From NCBI GenBank assembly GCA_027028145.1, contig JALVJV010000023.1, positions 1-64,000 on the forward strand: a stretch of DNA of 64,000 nt. The letters run 5' to 3'. Shown in pieces: positions 45,837-56,697 of this stretch. Position numbers and translations under genes: made by a program. Position 1 is the first letter of the stretch, and each line of letters opens with the position of its first letter. The notes below the pieces were generated by a model that was not told the origin of the DNA, searched no databases, and was given only the letters and a program-made list of their open reading frames with translations. This DNA is from Archaeoglobaceae archaeon. GTDB lineage: Archaea > Halobacteriota > Archaeoglobi > Archaeoglobales > Archaeoglobaceae.

Positions 45837-46274
45837 ATGAAGGTTGCCGTAATCGGAATAGGTAACTTATTGATGGGAGATGAAGGCGTAGGTATAGCTG
45901 TAATAAACGAACTGAAGAAGATGAATGTGAACGCTGACATTTACGACTGCGGAACGATGGGCGTTGACATACTGAACACCATGCTTGGATACGACAAGGT
46001 GATAGTTGTAGATGCCGTAAAGGGCTTCGGAAAGCCGGGCGATGTGGTAAAGATTGATCCCAAAGAATTACGTGAGAGCAAGAGAGTAGTTTCGATGCAC
46101 GATGTGGACTTCGCTTTTTTGATCAAAGTCGTCGGAGAATTTATCGACCTTCCGGAGATCGTTATAGTCGGTATCGAGGTCGAAAAAGTTGGAGAGGGTA
46201 TTGGATTGTCCGAAAGCGTAAGGAAAGCTATTCCGAAGGCTTTAGAGCTTATAATAGATGAGCTGAAGATTTAG
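45837..46274 (+). CDS. hydrogenase maturation-type endopeptidase (HycI/HyaD family)
   Basis: Nickel-dependent peptidase that clips the C-terminus of [NiFe]-hydrogenase large subunits. GIGNLLMGDEGVGIAV carries the metal Glu16; VVVDAVKG and SMHDVDF provide the Asp and His ligands; VGIEVEKVGEGIGLS ends the core. It starts one base after argS, so it is co-transcribed. No hydrogenase genes are in the window. Confidence 0.85.
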   Translation: MKVAVIGIGNLLMGDEGVGIAVINELKKMNVNADIYDCGTMGVDILNTMLGYDKVIVVDAVKGFGKPGDVVKIDPKELRESKRVVSMHDVDFAFLIKVVGEFIDLPEIVIVGIEVEKVGEGIGLSESVRKAIPKALELIIDELKI

Positions 46275-46319
46275 AACAAAATATTTATATTTGCGTTGTT
46301 AACGTTTTGTGGGATTAAA

Positions 46320-47129
46320 ATGAGGAAGTTAGTTGTTGTGATGGTGTTGCTCGGAGTTCTGATGTGTTTGTGTGTCCAGAGTATTAATCCAGAGGTAATA
46401 AAGCAGAAGGCTATTGAATCGTCAAAAAATATAAAGACATATAAATTTAAAATGAGCGTTCGATCCGAAGTGGTATTCGGAAACGAATCGGAGGGTTTGA
46501 AGTCGACGATGGTGTCAAATGCAACGGGAGCGGTCGATCTCGTAAACAAGAAGATGTATGTGGATGTCCATACCGTTATAAACAGACTCGGGCGGACTTA
46601 CGAGATGAAATCCGAAACATACGTGATCAACGATACAGCCTACGTAAGGTCTGTAAGACCCAACGGATCGTCCGTCTGGTTCAAGACGAAGGTGCGAAAC
46701 GATTTTTGGATTCGCAACAATCAGATCGACCGGCAAATTGAATTTCTGAATTTTTCGAAGGTTGAAAAACTATCCGAGGAAAGTGTAAACGGAACGGAAT
46801 GCTACGTTCTCGAATTGAAGCCCGATCTCGATAAGTTCGTGGAATATATGGCGAACTCATCCAAAAGCGTTCCGCAAAACATGAGCATGCTCAAGAACAC
46901 GATCAAAGAGGTGGAGATCAAGGAATGGATCGCCAAAGATACGTTCTACCCAATCAAATCCGAGGTTTTGACGGTAATGGAAATGCCCATGAAAATTTCG
47001 ATCGGGTCACTCAAGGGAAACATCAGCATTAAAGAGAGGATAAAAACTACTGTGGAATTTTACGACTACAACGAACCGATTGTGATAAAATTGCCGAAAG
47101 ATGCACTAAACGCAACTAAATACGGCTGA
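46320..47129 (+). CDS. secreted or lipid-anchored LolA-like protein
   Basis: ATG 46320 gives a hydrophobic signal (LVVVMVLLGVLMCLCVQ). The mature part is beta-rich: IESSKNIKTYKFKMSVRSEV, GAVDLVNKKMYVDV, ETYVINDTAYVR, ECYVLELKPD, then EVEIKEWIAKDTFYPIKSEV. This is the order of half-barrel LolA/LppX-like proteins that bind lipids. A TATA-like ATATTTATATT lies about 30-35 bases upstream, so it has its own promoter. Function unknown. Confidence 0.6.
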   Translation: MRKLVVVMVLLGVLMCLCVQSINPEVIKQKAIESSKNIKTYKFKMSVRSEVVFGNESEGLKSTMVSNATGAVDLVNKKMYVDVHTVINRLGRTYEMKSETYVINDTAYVRSVRPNGSSVWFKTKVRNDFWIRNNQIDRQIEFLNFSKVEKLSEESVNGTECYVLELKPDLDKFVEYMANSSKSVPQNMSMLKNTIKEVEIKEWIAKDTFYPIKSEVLTVMEMPMKISIGSLKGNISIKERIKTTVEFYDYNEPIVIKLPKDALNATKYG

Positions 47130-47138
47130 CTGTCTATA

Positions 47139-48140
47139 TTACAAAACTATGTTCTGCTTGTAACCGCACTCCGGACACCTGTCGCCGTCCAAATCGATTC
47201 GAACGATGTAAAATCCGTCCCTGTCTATCAGAAGATGCCCGCAGTTCGGACAGTATGTGTCCTCATACCTATGCCCCCAGACGTTTCCTATGTAAACGTA
47301 TTCGAGTCCAACGTCCTTTGCAACCTCTATAGCCTTTTCGAGCGTTGAAACCGGCGTAGGCGGTTTGTCGAGCATCTGATAATCGGGATGGAACCTTGAG
47401 AAGTGAACCGGTATCCTCTTGCTCAAGCCGTAAACCCATTCCGCGAACTCCCTTATTTCATCCATCGAATCGTTTTCCCCCGGAATGATCAAGTAGGTCA
47501 GCTCCAAGAATATCCCCTTTCTGTGCATGTATTCAACGCTTTTAAGCACGTTTTCAAGCTTCGCCTTGCATATTCGCTTGTAGAAGTCTTCGTTAAAAGC
47601 CTTAACATCGACGTTTGCGGCATCCAATATTCCCTCAAACTGATCTATCGCCTCGAAGCTCATATATCCGTTCGTAACGTATACCACATAATACCCTTCC
47701 CTCTTAACGAGTTTGCTCGAATCCAATGCGAATTCGTGCCAGATCGATGGCTCGTTGTAAGTCCAAGCGATACCATCGGCTCTATTTTCCTTCGTAAGCT
47801 CCAAAATGTCTTCGGGAGTGTATTCCCTAACGTAAGGGTAGCTCAGATCCGCGAACGCTATCGTGTAGTTCTGACAGTGCTTGCATCTGAAGTTACAGCT
47901 TACACCGCCGAAGGACAAAACCGCACTTCCCGGCTTGAAGTTGTGCAAGGGCTTCTTCTCGATCGGATCCAACGCAACTGATGAAACCAAACCGTAGTTG
48001 TAAACCTTAAGAACTCCATCCTCGTTCTTCCTAACTCTGCATATCCCCCATTTACCCGGTTTGAGCCTGCATCTGTGCATGCAGGTTTTACAGATAACTG
48101 TGTCGTTTTCTCTCTCGTATAGATAGGATTCGACGATCAT
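47139..48140 (-). CDS. amrS: AmmeMemoRadiSam-system radical SAM enzyme
   Basis: Radical SAM cluster CNFRCKHC after VLSFGGVS, with an N-terminal cysteine pair (CKTCMHRCRLKPG, CRVR) and a C-terminal zinc-ribbon-like CPNCGHLL/CPECGYKQ. YNEPSIWHE and HFSRFHPDYQML are typical of AmrS proteins that occur with AMMECR1 and Memo genes. Those two partners are not in the window. Substrate unknown. Confidence 0.85.
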   Translation of the reverse strand: MIVESYLYERENDTVICKTCMHRCRLKPGKWGICRVRKNEDGVLKVYNYGLVSSVALDPIEKKPLHNFKPGSAVLSFGGVSCNFRCKHCQNYTIAFADLSYPYVREYTPEDILELTKENRADGIAWTYNEPSIWHEFALDSSKLVKREGYYVVYVTNGYMSFEAIDQFEGILDAANVDVKAFNEDFYKRICKAKLENVLKSVEYMHRKGIFLELTYLIIPGENDSMDEIREFAEWVYGLSKRIPVHFSRFHPDYQMLDKPPTPVSTLEKAIEVAKDVGLEYVYIGNVWGHRYEDTYCPNCGHLLIDRDGFYIVRIDLDGDRCPECGYKQNIVL

Positions 48141-48210
48141 ATTATAGCGTTGATTTCAATCGATTTAAGCATTCCGTAAAGTTCAAAAAACGGTCGTTTA
48201 ACAAAATTCG

Positions 48211-49936
<1,726 letters not shown>

Positions 49937-49940
<4 letters not shown>

Positions 49941-50656
49941 AATTTTTGAAGGGTGCTCTGGGCTTCTTCTCAACTCTCCCGATTGGAAGGGATGCGGAAA
50001 GCTTCGAAGCTCTCAGAAGGAACCTCTGGATTTTGCCGATCGTCGGAATCATCTTGGGTTTAATCATCGCCATTCCAACCCTCGCCTTGGCAACCCTCGC
50101 CAAGAACATTACGTTCGTTGCCGTTTTAATCTACTTGGCTGTTGAAGGAATAAACCACATCGACGGGCTTGCGGATTTCGGAGATGCGCTCTTCGCACCT
50201 AAAGATAGGAAGCTGAAGGCTTTGAAGGATCTGAAAACCGGCGTTGGAGGAACGGTTGCGGTCTGCTTTTACGTCTTCACATTAATGCAAAGTTTTACGA
50301 GCTTAGGTTCGGATAAAATCGCCGTAGCAATCGTGGATTCCCAGATGATGTCAAAGTTCGGAATGCTTCTGCTCTTAACTACAACGAAACCGATTTGGCA
50401 AGGTATGGCTTCTTACATGATGGAATTTGCTCGAAAAAAGGACTTACTGATCGGTTTAATAATTACGGTAGCTTTCACGTTGGTTTGCATGAAAGCGTAT
50501 CCGAAGATCGTTTTGATCAACGTTCTAAGTATCATTCTCTGCGTTCTTTACAGATCATACGTAATGAAATCTTTCGGCGGTGTGAATGGGGATATAATAG
50601 GCGCTCTAAACTGCATAGTTTTCGCTTTCAGTTTGATCTTGTTTAGTTTAGTTTAA
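49937..50656 (+). CDS. cobS: adenosylcobinamide-GDP ribazoletransferase (cobalamin synthase)
   Basis: Membrane enzyme joining the lower ligand in cobamide synthesis. The conserved EGINHIDGLADFGDALFAP supplies the acidic metal site and FGGVNGDIIGALN is the C-terminal signature; six or so membrane spans. Starts four bases before the end of ogt (ATGA overlap). Confidence 0.93.
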
Positions 50657-50662
50657 AAAATG

Positions 50663-50833
50663 TTAGCCGAAAACCTCGAGGATTTCCGCCTTAATTATGC
50701 CCTTTCCTCCCGTCGGTTCGGCTAAGGTTCTCCCGCAGACCAAACATTTCACTACAGTCGAGGGGTGGTCGAAGATAACCTGAACGTTTTCACAATCCGG
50801 ACACTTCACCTTAAGAAACTTGCTCGTGGGCAT
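50663..50833 (-). CDS. rps27e: ribosomal protein S27e
   Basis: Zinc-ribbon protein of the small subunit: [16 protein letters not shown] and [19 protein letters not shown] give the C-x2-C pairs. ATG 50833, after GGAGAGA, is the family start; the longer frame to 50878 overlaps L44e and is not used. Confidence 0.95.
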   Translation of the reverse strand: MPTSKFLKVKCPDCENVQVIFDHPSTVVKCLVCGRTLAEPTGGKGIIKAEILEVFG

Positions 50834-50858
50834 TCTCTCCTCCAACCCGACCACCCCC

Positions 50859-51140
50859 TTACTTTTCAACCAATTCAAACCTCTTCACTCTCCAAGTCGG
50901 TCTGCAGTGGGCTTTCTTACATTCCGTGCACCTAAACCTGATGTTAACTCTTTTCGTCGGCTTGTCTCCTCCAGGGACTTTGCTGAACTTACCTAAGTTA
51001 CCTACCTTACCTCTCCTCCTTTTCTGTCTGTTGATCCACTTGAGAGCACTCTGCTTACCCCTGCCTACCTTCTCAACTTCATGAATCGTGTGCCTTCCGC
51101 AGAACGGGCAAAATGTCCTAACCTTCTTCGGATACTTCAT
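50859..51140 (-). CDS. rpl44e: ribosomal protein L44e
   Basis: Large-subunit zinc protein: [17 protein letters not shown] and [14 protein letters not shown] provide two cysteine pairs, and [17 protein letters not shown] is the rRNA-binding basic part. Overlaps the upstream GINS gene by four bases; followed by S27e, a gene order common in archaea. Confidence 0.97.
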   Translation of the reverse strand: MKYPKKVRTFCPFCGRHTIHEVEKVGRGKQSALKWINRQKRRRGKVGNLGKFSKVPGGDKPTKRVNIRFRCTECKKAHCRPTWRVKRFELVEK

Positions 51141-51685
51141 CCTTTCACCTCTATCTCTTCTGCAATTCCATCTTTTATTAAAGCTTTAGCGTTAAGCTCA
51201 GGTAGCACAACTACATCCTCTCTACGCAATTTATATGTTTTTCCGTCGACACCGACAAATTCGGGAATATCTTTTTTTATTCTAACGACTACATATTCTG
51301 TCTCTCTTACCACACCTTCCTTCTTAACATGTTCGAGTATCCGCTTTTTGAAGTCCTCCAATATCTCTACGAGCTTTTTAAACAAACTCTTCTCCGCAGA
51401 CGTCATGCTATCGAGCTCCTCGTCAGTTTCGGTTTCGCAGACCTTAGCCCAAGCGATCTTAATTATCCTGCTGGTTCTGGCTTCAAAAATTCTTCTTTGA
51501 ATTTTCTTTAAAGTTCTGATTTCGTCTTCGAGTCTTACAGCCTCAACCTCACTACCCGCACTCTTCTTTCTTTCTTCGAGCTCCGCAATCCTTTCCTTAA
51601 TTTTTTCGTATAAATCCTCGTCGATCTTTTGAAGCTTTCCGCTCTTTGACTTTTCAAGGATCGTCAAAAGTTCGTCAATGTCCAT
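51137..51685 (-). CDS. GINS complex subunit (Gins15/Gins51)
   Basis: A replisome scaffold that binds MCM and GAN/Cdc45. The A domain is helical (EDLYEKIKERIAELEE... to about residue 110), followed by a small B domain of strands (ETEYVVVRIKKDIPEFVGVDGKTY... EDVVVLPELNAKALI), the order of the Gins51/Sld5-Psf1 type. It overlaps priS by 11 bases, in keeping with a joint role at the fork. Confidence 0.88.
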   Translation of the reverse strand: MDIDELLTILEKSKSGKLQKIDEDLYEKIKERIAELEERKKSAGSEVEAVRLEDEIRTLKKIQRRIFEARTSRIIKIAWAKVCETETDEELDSMTSAEKSLFKKLVEILEDFKKRILEHVKKEGVVRETEYVVVRIKKDIPEFVGVDGKTYKLRREDVVVLPELNAKALIKDGIAEEIEVKG

Positions 51686-52721
51686 ACAACGCTACACCCC
51701 TGCAGATCAAGAACACAGCCAAATATTCGGGAATTTTATCTTTTCCGGGTTGCAGTTTGAATTCCTCTTCCATCATTCTTAACCTTATCCTTTTTAAAAT
51801 TCTAACTTTAACCTTATCATCACCGAAAACCACCGCATCTCTAAGCGGATCGAACTCATCGAGCTTATCGAGAGGGACTATCGTAACCCTCAACCCCGTT
51901 TTACCGTGCAATGAATTCGGAAGCCTTATGAGCCTCTTTATGTCTGCTGTGACGGGCGGATCGACGTAAACTGTGAGTCTCGATGAGCACAGATTGAAAG
52001 CCCTTTCGAATACCTCCTCCGGTATCGACGACAGATCACCTTCGGCTATGTTTTTTAAGTTGGACTTCAAAATTGATATCAACCTCTGCCTTTTGCTCTC
52101 GTCGTAGTTCTCCAAGAGCCTTTCGATTCTATTGTCCTTAATCGCATTTGCGATGTATTTCGCTATGCACTTCGCAATCCTTCTCATCTGCCTGCTCTCC
52201 GAATTCTTCAGGTTGTTCAGCGTTAGATAATCCACGATCTCTCTCCTCTCAGCCGATCCCAAATCTCTAAACCTCTCATCGTAGACGTGAATGTGGTATC
52301 CCCTATGCCCCGAAAATGCCACCTCGATGTCGTCCTCGCTGACTCCGAAATCATCTGTCAAGATCTTGATGAGTTTCAAAACCTCAAGCTTTGCCGCCTT
52401 CAGCGATTTTCTCGGCAGATGATCGGCGTCGATATCGAAGATTAAATCCGCACCTTTCCACCCCTTCCTTTCCATTTCCGCGGACGGATCATCGTAATAC
52501 GCCGAAGAGTAGTAAGCATGAGCGGGAACGTTTGATATGACGTATGCCTTAAGCTCTAAATCAGAAGAGAAGGAAATGTGTCTGTGCATCACGAAATCGG
52601 GAAAGTGCTCAAGCGGAACGAAAGCCCACTCCCTTCTCCCAAACTCTTTGGGGATGTAAAGATCCGCATCGATGTAGTATTCCTTAAACTTCTTTAATAA
52701 GAATGCCTTAGTTAGCTCCAC
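51675..52721 (-). CDS. priS: DNA primase catalytic subunit PriS
   Basis: Archaeo-eukaryotic primase. DLIFDIDADH holds catalytic Asp96 and Asp98; VAFSGHRGYHIHVYDE is the SGxRGxH motif, and VDPPVTADIKRLIRLPNSLHGKTG the third region. The length (348) is usual. The large subunit gene priL is not in the window. Confidence 0.96.
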   Translation of the reverse strand: MELTKAFLLKKFKEYYIDADLYIPKEFGRREWAFVPLEHFPDFVMHRHISFSSDLELKAYVISNVPAHAYYSSAYYDDPSAEMERKGWKGADLIFDIDADHLPRKSLKAAKLEVLKLIKILTDDFGVSEDDIEVAFSGHRGYHIHVYDERFRDLGSAERREIVDYLTLNNLKNSESRQMRRIAKCIAKYIANAIKDNRIERLLENYDESKRQRLISILKSNLKNIAEGDLSSIPEEVFERAFNLCSSRLTVYVDPPVTADIKRLIRLPNSLHGKTGLRVTIVPLDKLDEFDPLRDAVVFGDDKVKVRILKRIRLRMMEEEFKLQPGKDKIPEYLAVFLICRGVALYGH

Positions 52722-52743
52722 ATACTACGGATTCCGCGAAGGT

Positions 52744-52977
52744 TTATAATATTGCGCCGGTGAGGGTTTTGGTTTCGACAACACCGTCTATAGTTCTTAT
52801 CTTCTTCAAAACGACCTCGCTTAAGTGCTCGAAATCTCTAACTACGATCTTTGCGATGAGATCGTATTCTCCGAAAAGGGGATAAAGCTCTTCGACTTCC
52901 TCAAGCTCAGCAAGCCTGTCGTAGACATACTTTTCTTTAGTGGGTAGCACCTTTATCAAAACGAAACCTAAAGCCAT
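52744..52977 (-). CDS. stand-alone Lrp/AsnC ligand-binding (RAM) domain protein
   Basis: A 77-residue alpha-beta domain: MALGFVLIKVLPTKEKYVYDRL, EEVEELYPLFGEYDLIAKIVV and IDGVVETKTLTGA. This is the effector domain of Lrp-family regulators without the helix-turn-helix. Such proteins form oligomers that sense amino acids or modulate full-length partners. ATG 52977 is taken as start. Confidence 0.85.
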   Translation of the reverse strand: MALGFVLIKVLPTKEKYVYDRLAELEEVEELYPLFGEYDLIAKIVVRDFEHLSEVVLKKIRTIDGVVETKTLTGAIL

Positions 52978-53069
52978 AATACAATTTGTCAAGTAAAAAA
53001 TAAAAAATTTGTCCTCCCGTTGCTTGCGAGATCTGTTCTCCTTAGCTTTTCTCGTTCCGAGAACATTTT

Positions 53070-53388
53070 TTAAGGAGTGATGAGGTAGATTCTGTAGGTT
53101 TTACCTCTATATTCAACACAATGTCCGCTCAGGTGTCTCATTTTGTTGAATTCTTCGACTGTGATCTTTAACGTAACTTCACCCCTCTTTTCCGCAATTT
53201 CAAGCGCTTTTTTGAGTGTCGGTAAATCTTTCAGCATGTCATCCGTGATATGTTCAGCGTTAGAGCAGTTTGCAACTTCCACGTGCACGTTTATCAGTGT
53301 AATGCTTATACGCGTAGTATCCCATAATTGCAAAAAGTCCGGCGACTGCACATGCTACGATTATCAAAATCACTAACGTTTTTCTCAT
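53070..53388 (-). pseudogene. membrane-anchored small protein, apparently frameshifted
   Basis: ATG 53388, after GAGGTCAATC, opens a frame with a signal or membrane span (MRKTLVILIIVACAVAGLFA then IMGYYAYKHYTD) that stops at 53260. Overlapping it in another frame is a longer coding-like stretch (VHVEVANCSNAEHITDDMLK ... VEYRGKTYRIYLITP) ending at 53070. One frame change near 53300-53315 would join span and domain in a protein of about 105 residues. The alternative is two genes, the second starting at a GTG near 53288. No family recognised. Confidence 0.45.
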
Positions 53389-53420
53389 GATTGACCTCGT
53401 AGTTTGAAAAAAAGATGGGT

Positions 53421-53876
53421 TCAATCTTCCCTTTTAAGTTCAACGACCTTCAAGCTGAACCCCTTCTTGCATTCAGCCGGAGCATCCCCTATTATCTTTT
53501 CAACTATAACCGAGTCCCCTTCCTTAAGCTCAACCGGATTGCATAGGTTATACATCTCGCAGTCGAGTATGTTGCATTTTTTGCCTTCGAACCTTATCTT
53601 CGCACCCTCAACAGCCATCTTCGAGTCTATTAGAGCCACTATGGGCAGTTCCACCACTTCGACAGCTACAACGCCTTCGTCATGCAACGGGCATTCGTGG
53701 ACGGCTCCATCTCTGAGTCCGACTATCTTATACTTAGCCCCCTCTCTAAGCCTTAAGCAGATGGTTTTAAGCCTACAATTTTCGCACTCCTGTTTTCCAC
53801 CCAAAAATATGAATTCGACGCCGATCTTAGCCCAATCCTTTCCGCATAACGTGATGATCTTGTTAACTTCTTCCAT
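53421..53876 (-). CDS. UPF0179-family cysteine-rich protein
   Basis: About 151 residues with paired cysteines (QECENCRLKTICLRL, ECPLH, KKCNILDCEMYNLCNP, ECKKGF) and small beta domains. This matches the archaeal UPF0179 family; function unknown, metal or Fe-S binding likely from the cysteines. ATG 53876 is chosen because GAGGTG lies six bases before it; an earlier GTG/ATG overlaps the ribosome site. Confidence 0.82.
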   Translation of the reverse strand: MEEVNKIITLCGKDWAKIGVEFIFLGGKQECENCRLKTICLRLREGAKYKIVGLRDGAVHECPLHDEGVVAVEVVELPIVALIDSKMAVEGAKIRFEGKKCNILDCEMYNLCNPVELKEGDSVIVEKIIGDAPAECKKGFSLKVVELKRED

Positions 53877-54036
53877 GAGCATCACCTCTCGCCAATTTTC
53901 GCAACGTTATAAAACCGTTTGCCCTTGCGGGCACTTGAGTATTTTGGCAGATATTAAAAACGAATACAAAACTTTAGCGATTCAATTCGGTTCGTATTCC
54001 AAAACGGTTATCAATACTCCATACTTCAAGCAATTT

Positions 54037-54371
54037 ATGAGCATTAAAAAAGCGTATGGTTTGCTGTTGATAGCCACCGGTATCGGTTTTTTTTCTTAAT
54101 CTGGATATTAGCGCTCTTCAAAGCGATAGGTATCAACGAGCTTCAAAAGTTGGAGACTTTGGGCTATCTAACGGGAATAGTAGGGCTGTCCCTTATAATT
54201 GTCGATCTCAAAGTTAGAAGAAGGATCAAATCCGAAGTTCCGACTTGGATTAGGTCAACGCTGATCCTGATAACGTGCATGCTGTTCTTGGTAAGCGCAC
54301 TTTTAAAAAACATTGATTTTCTATTCTCGGCTGTTGTATATATGGAATGCACGATTCTCATAGCGTTCTGA
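54037..54371 (+). pseudogene. small membrane protein interrupted at an 8-T run
   Basis: ATG 54037 starts MSIKKAYGLLLIATGIGFF and then stops at 54099 directly after eight T (54087-54094). In another frame the sequence continues without a gap as FFLIWILALFKAIGINELQK through LGYLTGIVGLSLIIVDLKVR and two more hydrophobic stretches to 54371. Nine T would give one 111-residue protein with four spans. Either a real one-base deletion or a homopolymer error. No family recognised. Confidence 0.6.
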
Positions 54372-54379
54372 TCCTTTTA

Positions 54380-54853
54380 CTAACGTATTTCGCGAATGCG
54401 TAAATATTCCTCGACGCTAACGACTTTAAAGCCGTTTTGCACCAGTAAAGCCGAGGTAACGCCGAATCCTTCTCTCCTTTTACCGCTGAAGCTCCCGTCG
54501 TATATAAGACCGCATCCGCAAGACGGACTGAAGTTCCTCATTATAGCGACATCGGCTTTAACCAACCTTGCTATCTTCACGACTTCTTTTGCTCCCCTCA
54601 CAAATTTTTCGGTCAAATCCTCCCCATCTTTCGTCAAAACCCTTGCCTTCCCATTTAAAACGTCGAAGCCGTCTCCGCCAACGATCTCACAGGTTTTTCG
54701 TGGCGTTGGTAGTCCCGAAAGCTGTTCCGGGCAGACCGGAATCGGAACTACTTTTCCGGCTTTAACAACTTCGATCAACTCTTTGTCGGCTACATTGCCC
54801 CCATCGTATCTGCAGTTTATACCGAGTAGACATGCGCTTACGATCGCGATCAT
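54380..54853 (-). CDS. DUF523-family protein
   Basis: Recognised by the opening VSACLLGINCRYDGGN, then PVCPEQLSGLPTPRKTCEI and the late NFSPSCGCGLIYDGSFSGKR. The many conserved cysteines suggest an iron-sulfur or thiol role. Function not established. Convergent with the broken membrane gene. Confidence 0.85.
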   Translation of the reverse strand: MIAIVSACLLGINCRYDGGNVADKELIEVVKAGKVVPIPVCPEQLSGLPTPRKTCEIVGGDGFDVLNGKARVLTKDGEDLTEKFVRGAKEVVKIARLVKADVAIMRNFSPSCGCGLIYDGSFSGKRREGFGVTSALLVQNGFKVVSVEEYLRIREIR

Positions 54854-54898
54854 AAAAAAAGAAAGACTTTTTTAATTCAAAGGCTTAACTGAGTTAGG

Positions 54899-56680
54899 AT
54901 GCTTCAAACGAGACCCCCCCTAAGATTCGGATTCCTGATATTTCTATCCGTTATAGTTGGGGTAGTAACCGGTATCGCTTCGTTCGCCCTCTACTACTTG
55001 ACCCAATTCTTCACCAAGCTGTTTCTATCCGGTTTAGACAGCTTCAAGATGCCCCGCCCCGGCGGGGAGGTAGAAGTCGTTCACTTAGGCGTTCACTGGG
55101 GCATCCTGCCCCTCTTCGTTATTCCCGCTTTGGGCGGTCTGATTGTTGGTTTGGTGGCATACACCTTAGCACCGGAAACTGCCGGAGGCGGAACGGGGCA
55201 CGTGATAGATGCGTTCCATAGATTCAGGGGTTTCGTGAGGGCGAGAGTTCCGGTGATAAAGACGATCATATCGGCAATAACTATAGGTAGCGGTGGAAGT
55301 GCGGGAAGAGAGGGTCCGATCACGCAGATAGGAGGTGGAATAGGCTCAACGATAGCCAACCTGTTCAAGCTTTCGGATAAAGACAGAAGGATTCTTTTGG
55401 TAAGCGGAATGGCTGGAGGAATAGGTAGCGTTTTTTTGGCTCCGATGGGTGGAGCTTTCTTCGGTATAGAGGTTCTCTACAAGAGAGACTACGAGATCGA
55501 AGCCCTCATTCCCGCTATCACATCCTCCATAGTTGCATACACCGTGCTGGAGACCCTGCTGTCGAATATAGCCGGAGTTCCTTTCGGTCAGATCAGGATC
55601 TTTAAGATGCATCCCCTCAGAATCAGTTCGCCGATAGAGTTCCTGACGTATGCCGCACTCGGAGCCATAGCGGGAGGAGTCGGACTGGTCTACATATTCA
55701 GCTATCACTACACGAAAAAGCTGTTCAAGAAACTCAGAATTCCCGATCACGTCAAGCCGGCGATAGGCGGTTTGATTGTCGGAATAATGGGTGTTTACAT
55801 TCACCAAATATTGGGAACAGGATACGGATTCACGCAGATGGTTTTATCCAACTGCGCTAAGTTTACGATAACATTTCTCCTCTTCCTAACATTCGCAAAG
55901 ATTTTTGCAACTGCTTTAACCGTTGGAAGCGGCGGTAGCGGTGGTCTGTTTGCCCCATCGCTTGTAATAGGTAGCTTTTTAGGTGGAGCGGTCGGTCTGT
56001 TCTTCAACAGTTTGATGCCAAACATAGTTACCCAGCCGGAAGCTTACGCTTTAGTGGGGATGGCCGCCTTCCTCGCCGGAGTTTCTAAGACGCCCCTAAC
56101 TGCAATAATACTCGTCCTCGAAATAACCGGTAGCTACACCCTTCTACCGGCGACAATGGTAGCTTCAATCGTAGCTTACATAGTCACCGGAGAATACACC
56201 CTCTACACGAAGCAGGTTCCGACGAGAGTGGAAAGTCCCGCACACAGAAGTGAGATGCTGATAGATCTACTCGAAGAGGTTAAGGTTAAAGACGCCATGG
56301 TTCCAGCCGAAAAGATCGTGACCGTTTCGCCCGACGATACCGTGCTTGACGTCCTAAAGCTGATTGAGAAGATGGGTTACATAGGATATCCGGTCATCGA
56401 AAACGGAAAACTCGTGGGGATAGTAACATTTGAGGATATCGAGAAGATACCAGTAGAGGACAGAGCCAAAACGAAGGTTAGAGATGTGATGACTACCGAA
56501 CTGATCGTGGCATATCCGGACGAAGATCTTAGATCGGCCTTGGCTAAGATGGTGAATCACAACATCGGGAGACTCTTGGTTGTTTCAAGAGAGGATAAAA
56601 CGAAACTGTTGGGCATAATTACTAAGGGTGACATAATAAGAGCCTACGCGAGGGTTAGAGCTAAGCTGATATCTACATAA
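54899..56680 (+). CDS. ClC-family chloride channel/antiporter with CBS pair
   Basis: About 18 helical segments over 440 residues. The gating motif is GREGPITQ (in GSGGSAGREGP) and GGLFAPSL matches GxFxP. The first ion-binding motif is GGGTGHVIDAFH in place of GSGIPE, as in a subset of prokaryotic ClC proteins. Residues from about 460 form two CBS domains (VKDAMVPAEKIVTVSPDDT; VRDVMTTELIVAYPDED), which usually bind adenosyl nucleotides and regulate transport. Confidence 0.92.
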   Translation: MLQTRPPLRFGFLIFLSVIVGVVTGIASFALYYLTQFFTKLFLSGLDSFKMPRPGGEVEVVHLGVHWGILPLFVIPALGGLIVGLVAYTLAPETAGGGTGHVIDAFHRFRGFVRARVPVIKTIISAITIGSGGSAGREGPITQIGGGIGSTIANLFKLSDKDRRILLVSGMAGGIGSVFLAPMGGAFFGIEVLYKRDYEIEALIPAITSSIVAYTVLETLLSNIAGVPFGQIRIFKMHPLRISSPIEFLTYAALGAIAGGVGLVYIFSYHYTKKLFKKLRIPDHVKPAIGGLIVGIMGVYIHQILGTGYGFTQMVLSNCAKFTITFLLFLTFAKIFATALTVGSGGSGGLFAPSLVIGSFLGGAVGLFFNSLMPNIVTQPEAYALVGMAAFLAGVSKTPLTAIILVLEITGSYTLLPATMVASIVAYIVTGEYTLYTKQVPTRVESPAHRSEMLIDLLEEVKVKDAMVPAEKIVTVSPDDTVLDVLKLIEKMGYIGYPVIENGKLVGIVTFEDIEKIPVEDRAKTKVRDVMTTELIVAYPDEDLRSALAKMVNHNIGRLLVVSREDKTKLLGIITKGDIIRAYARVRAKLIST

Positions 56681-56697
56681 TTTTATAAAATTTTTGA

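Noticed and set aside
46320-46380. Lipoprotein anchor in the LolA-like protein
   Set aside because: Cysteines occur at the end of the signal span, but the residues before them do not make a convincing lipobox, so only a signal peptide is claimed.
53919-53932. Small hairpin TGCCC-TTGC-GGGCA
   Set aside because: A five-base stem without a following T run; too weak to call a terminator or an RNA gene.
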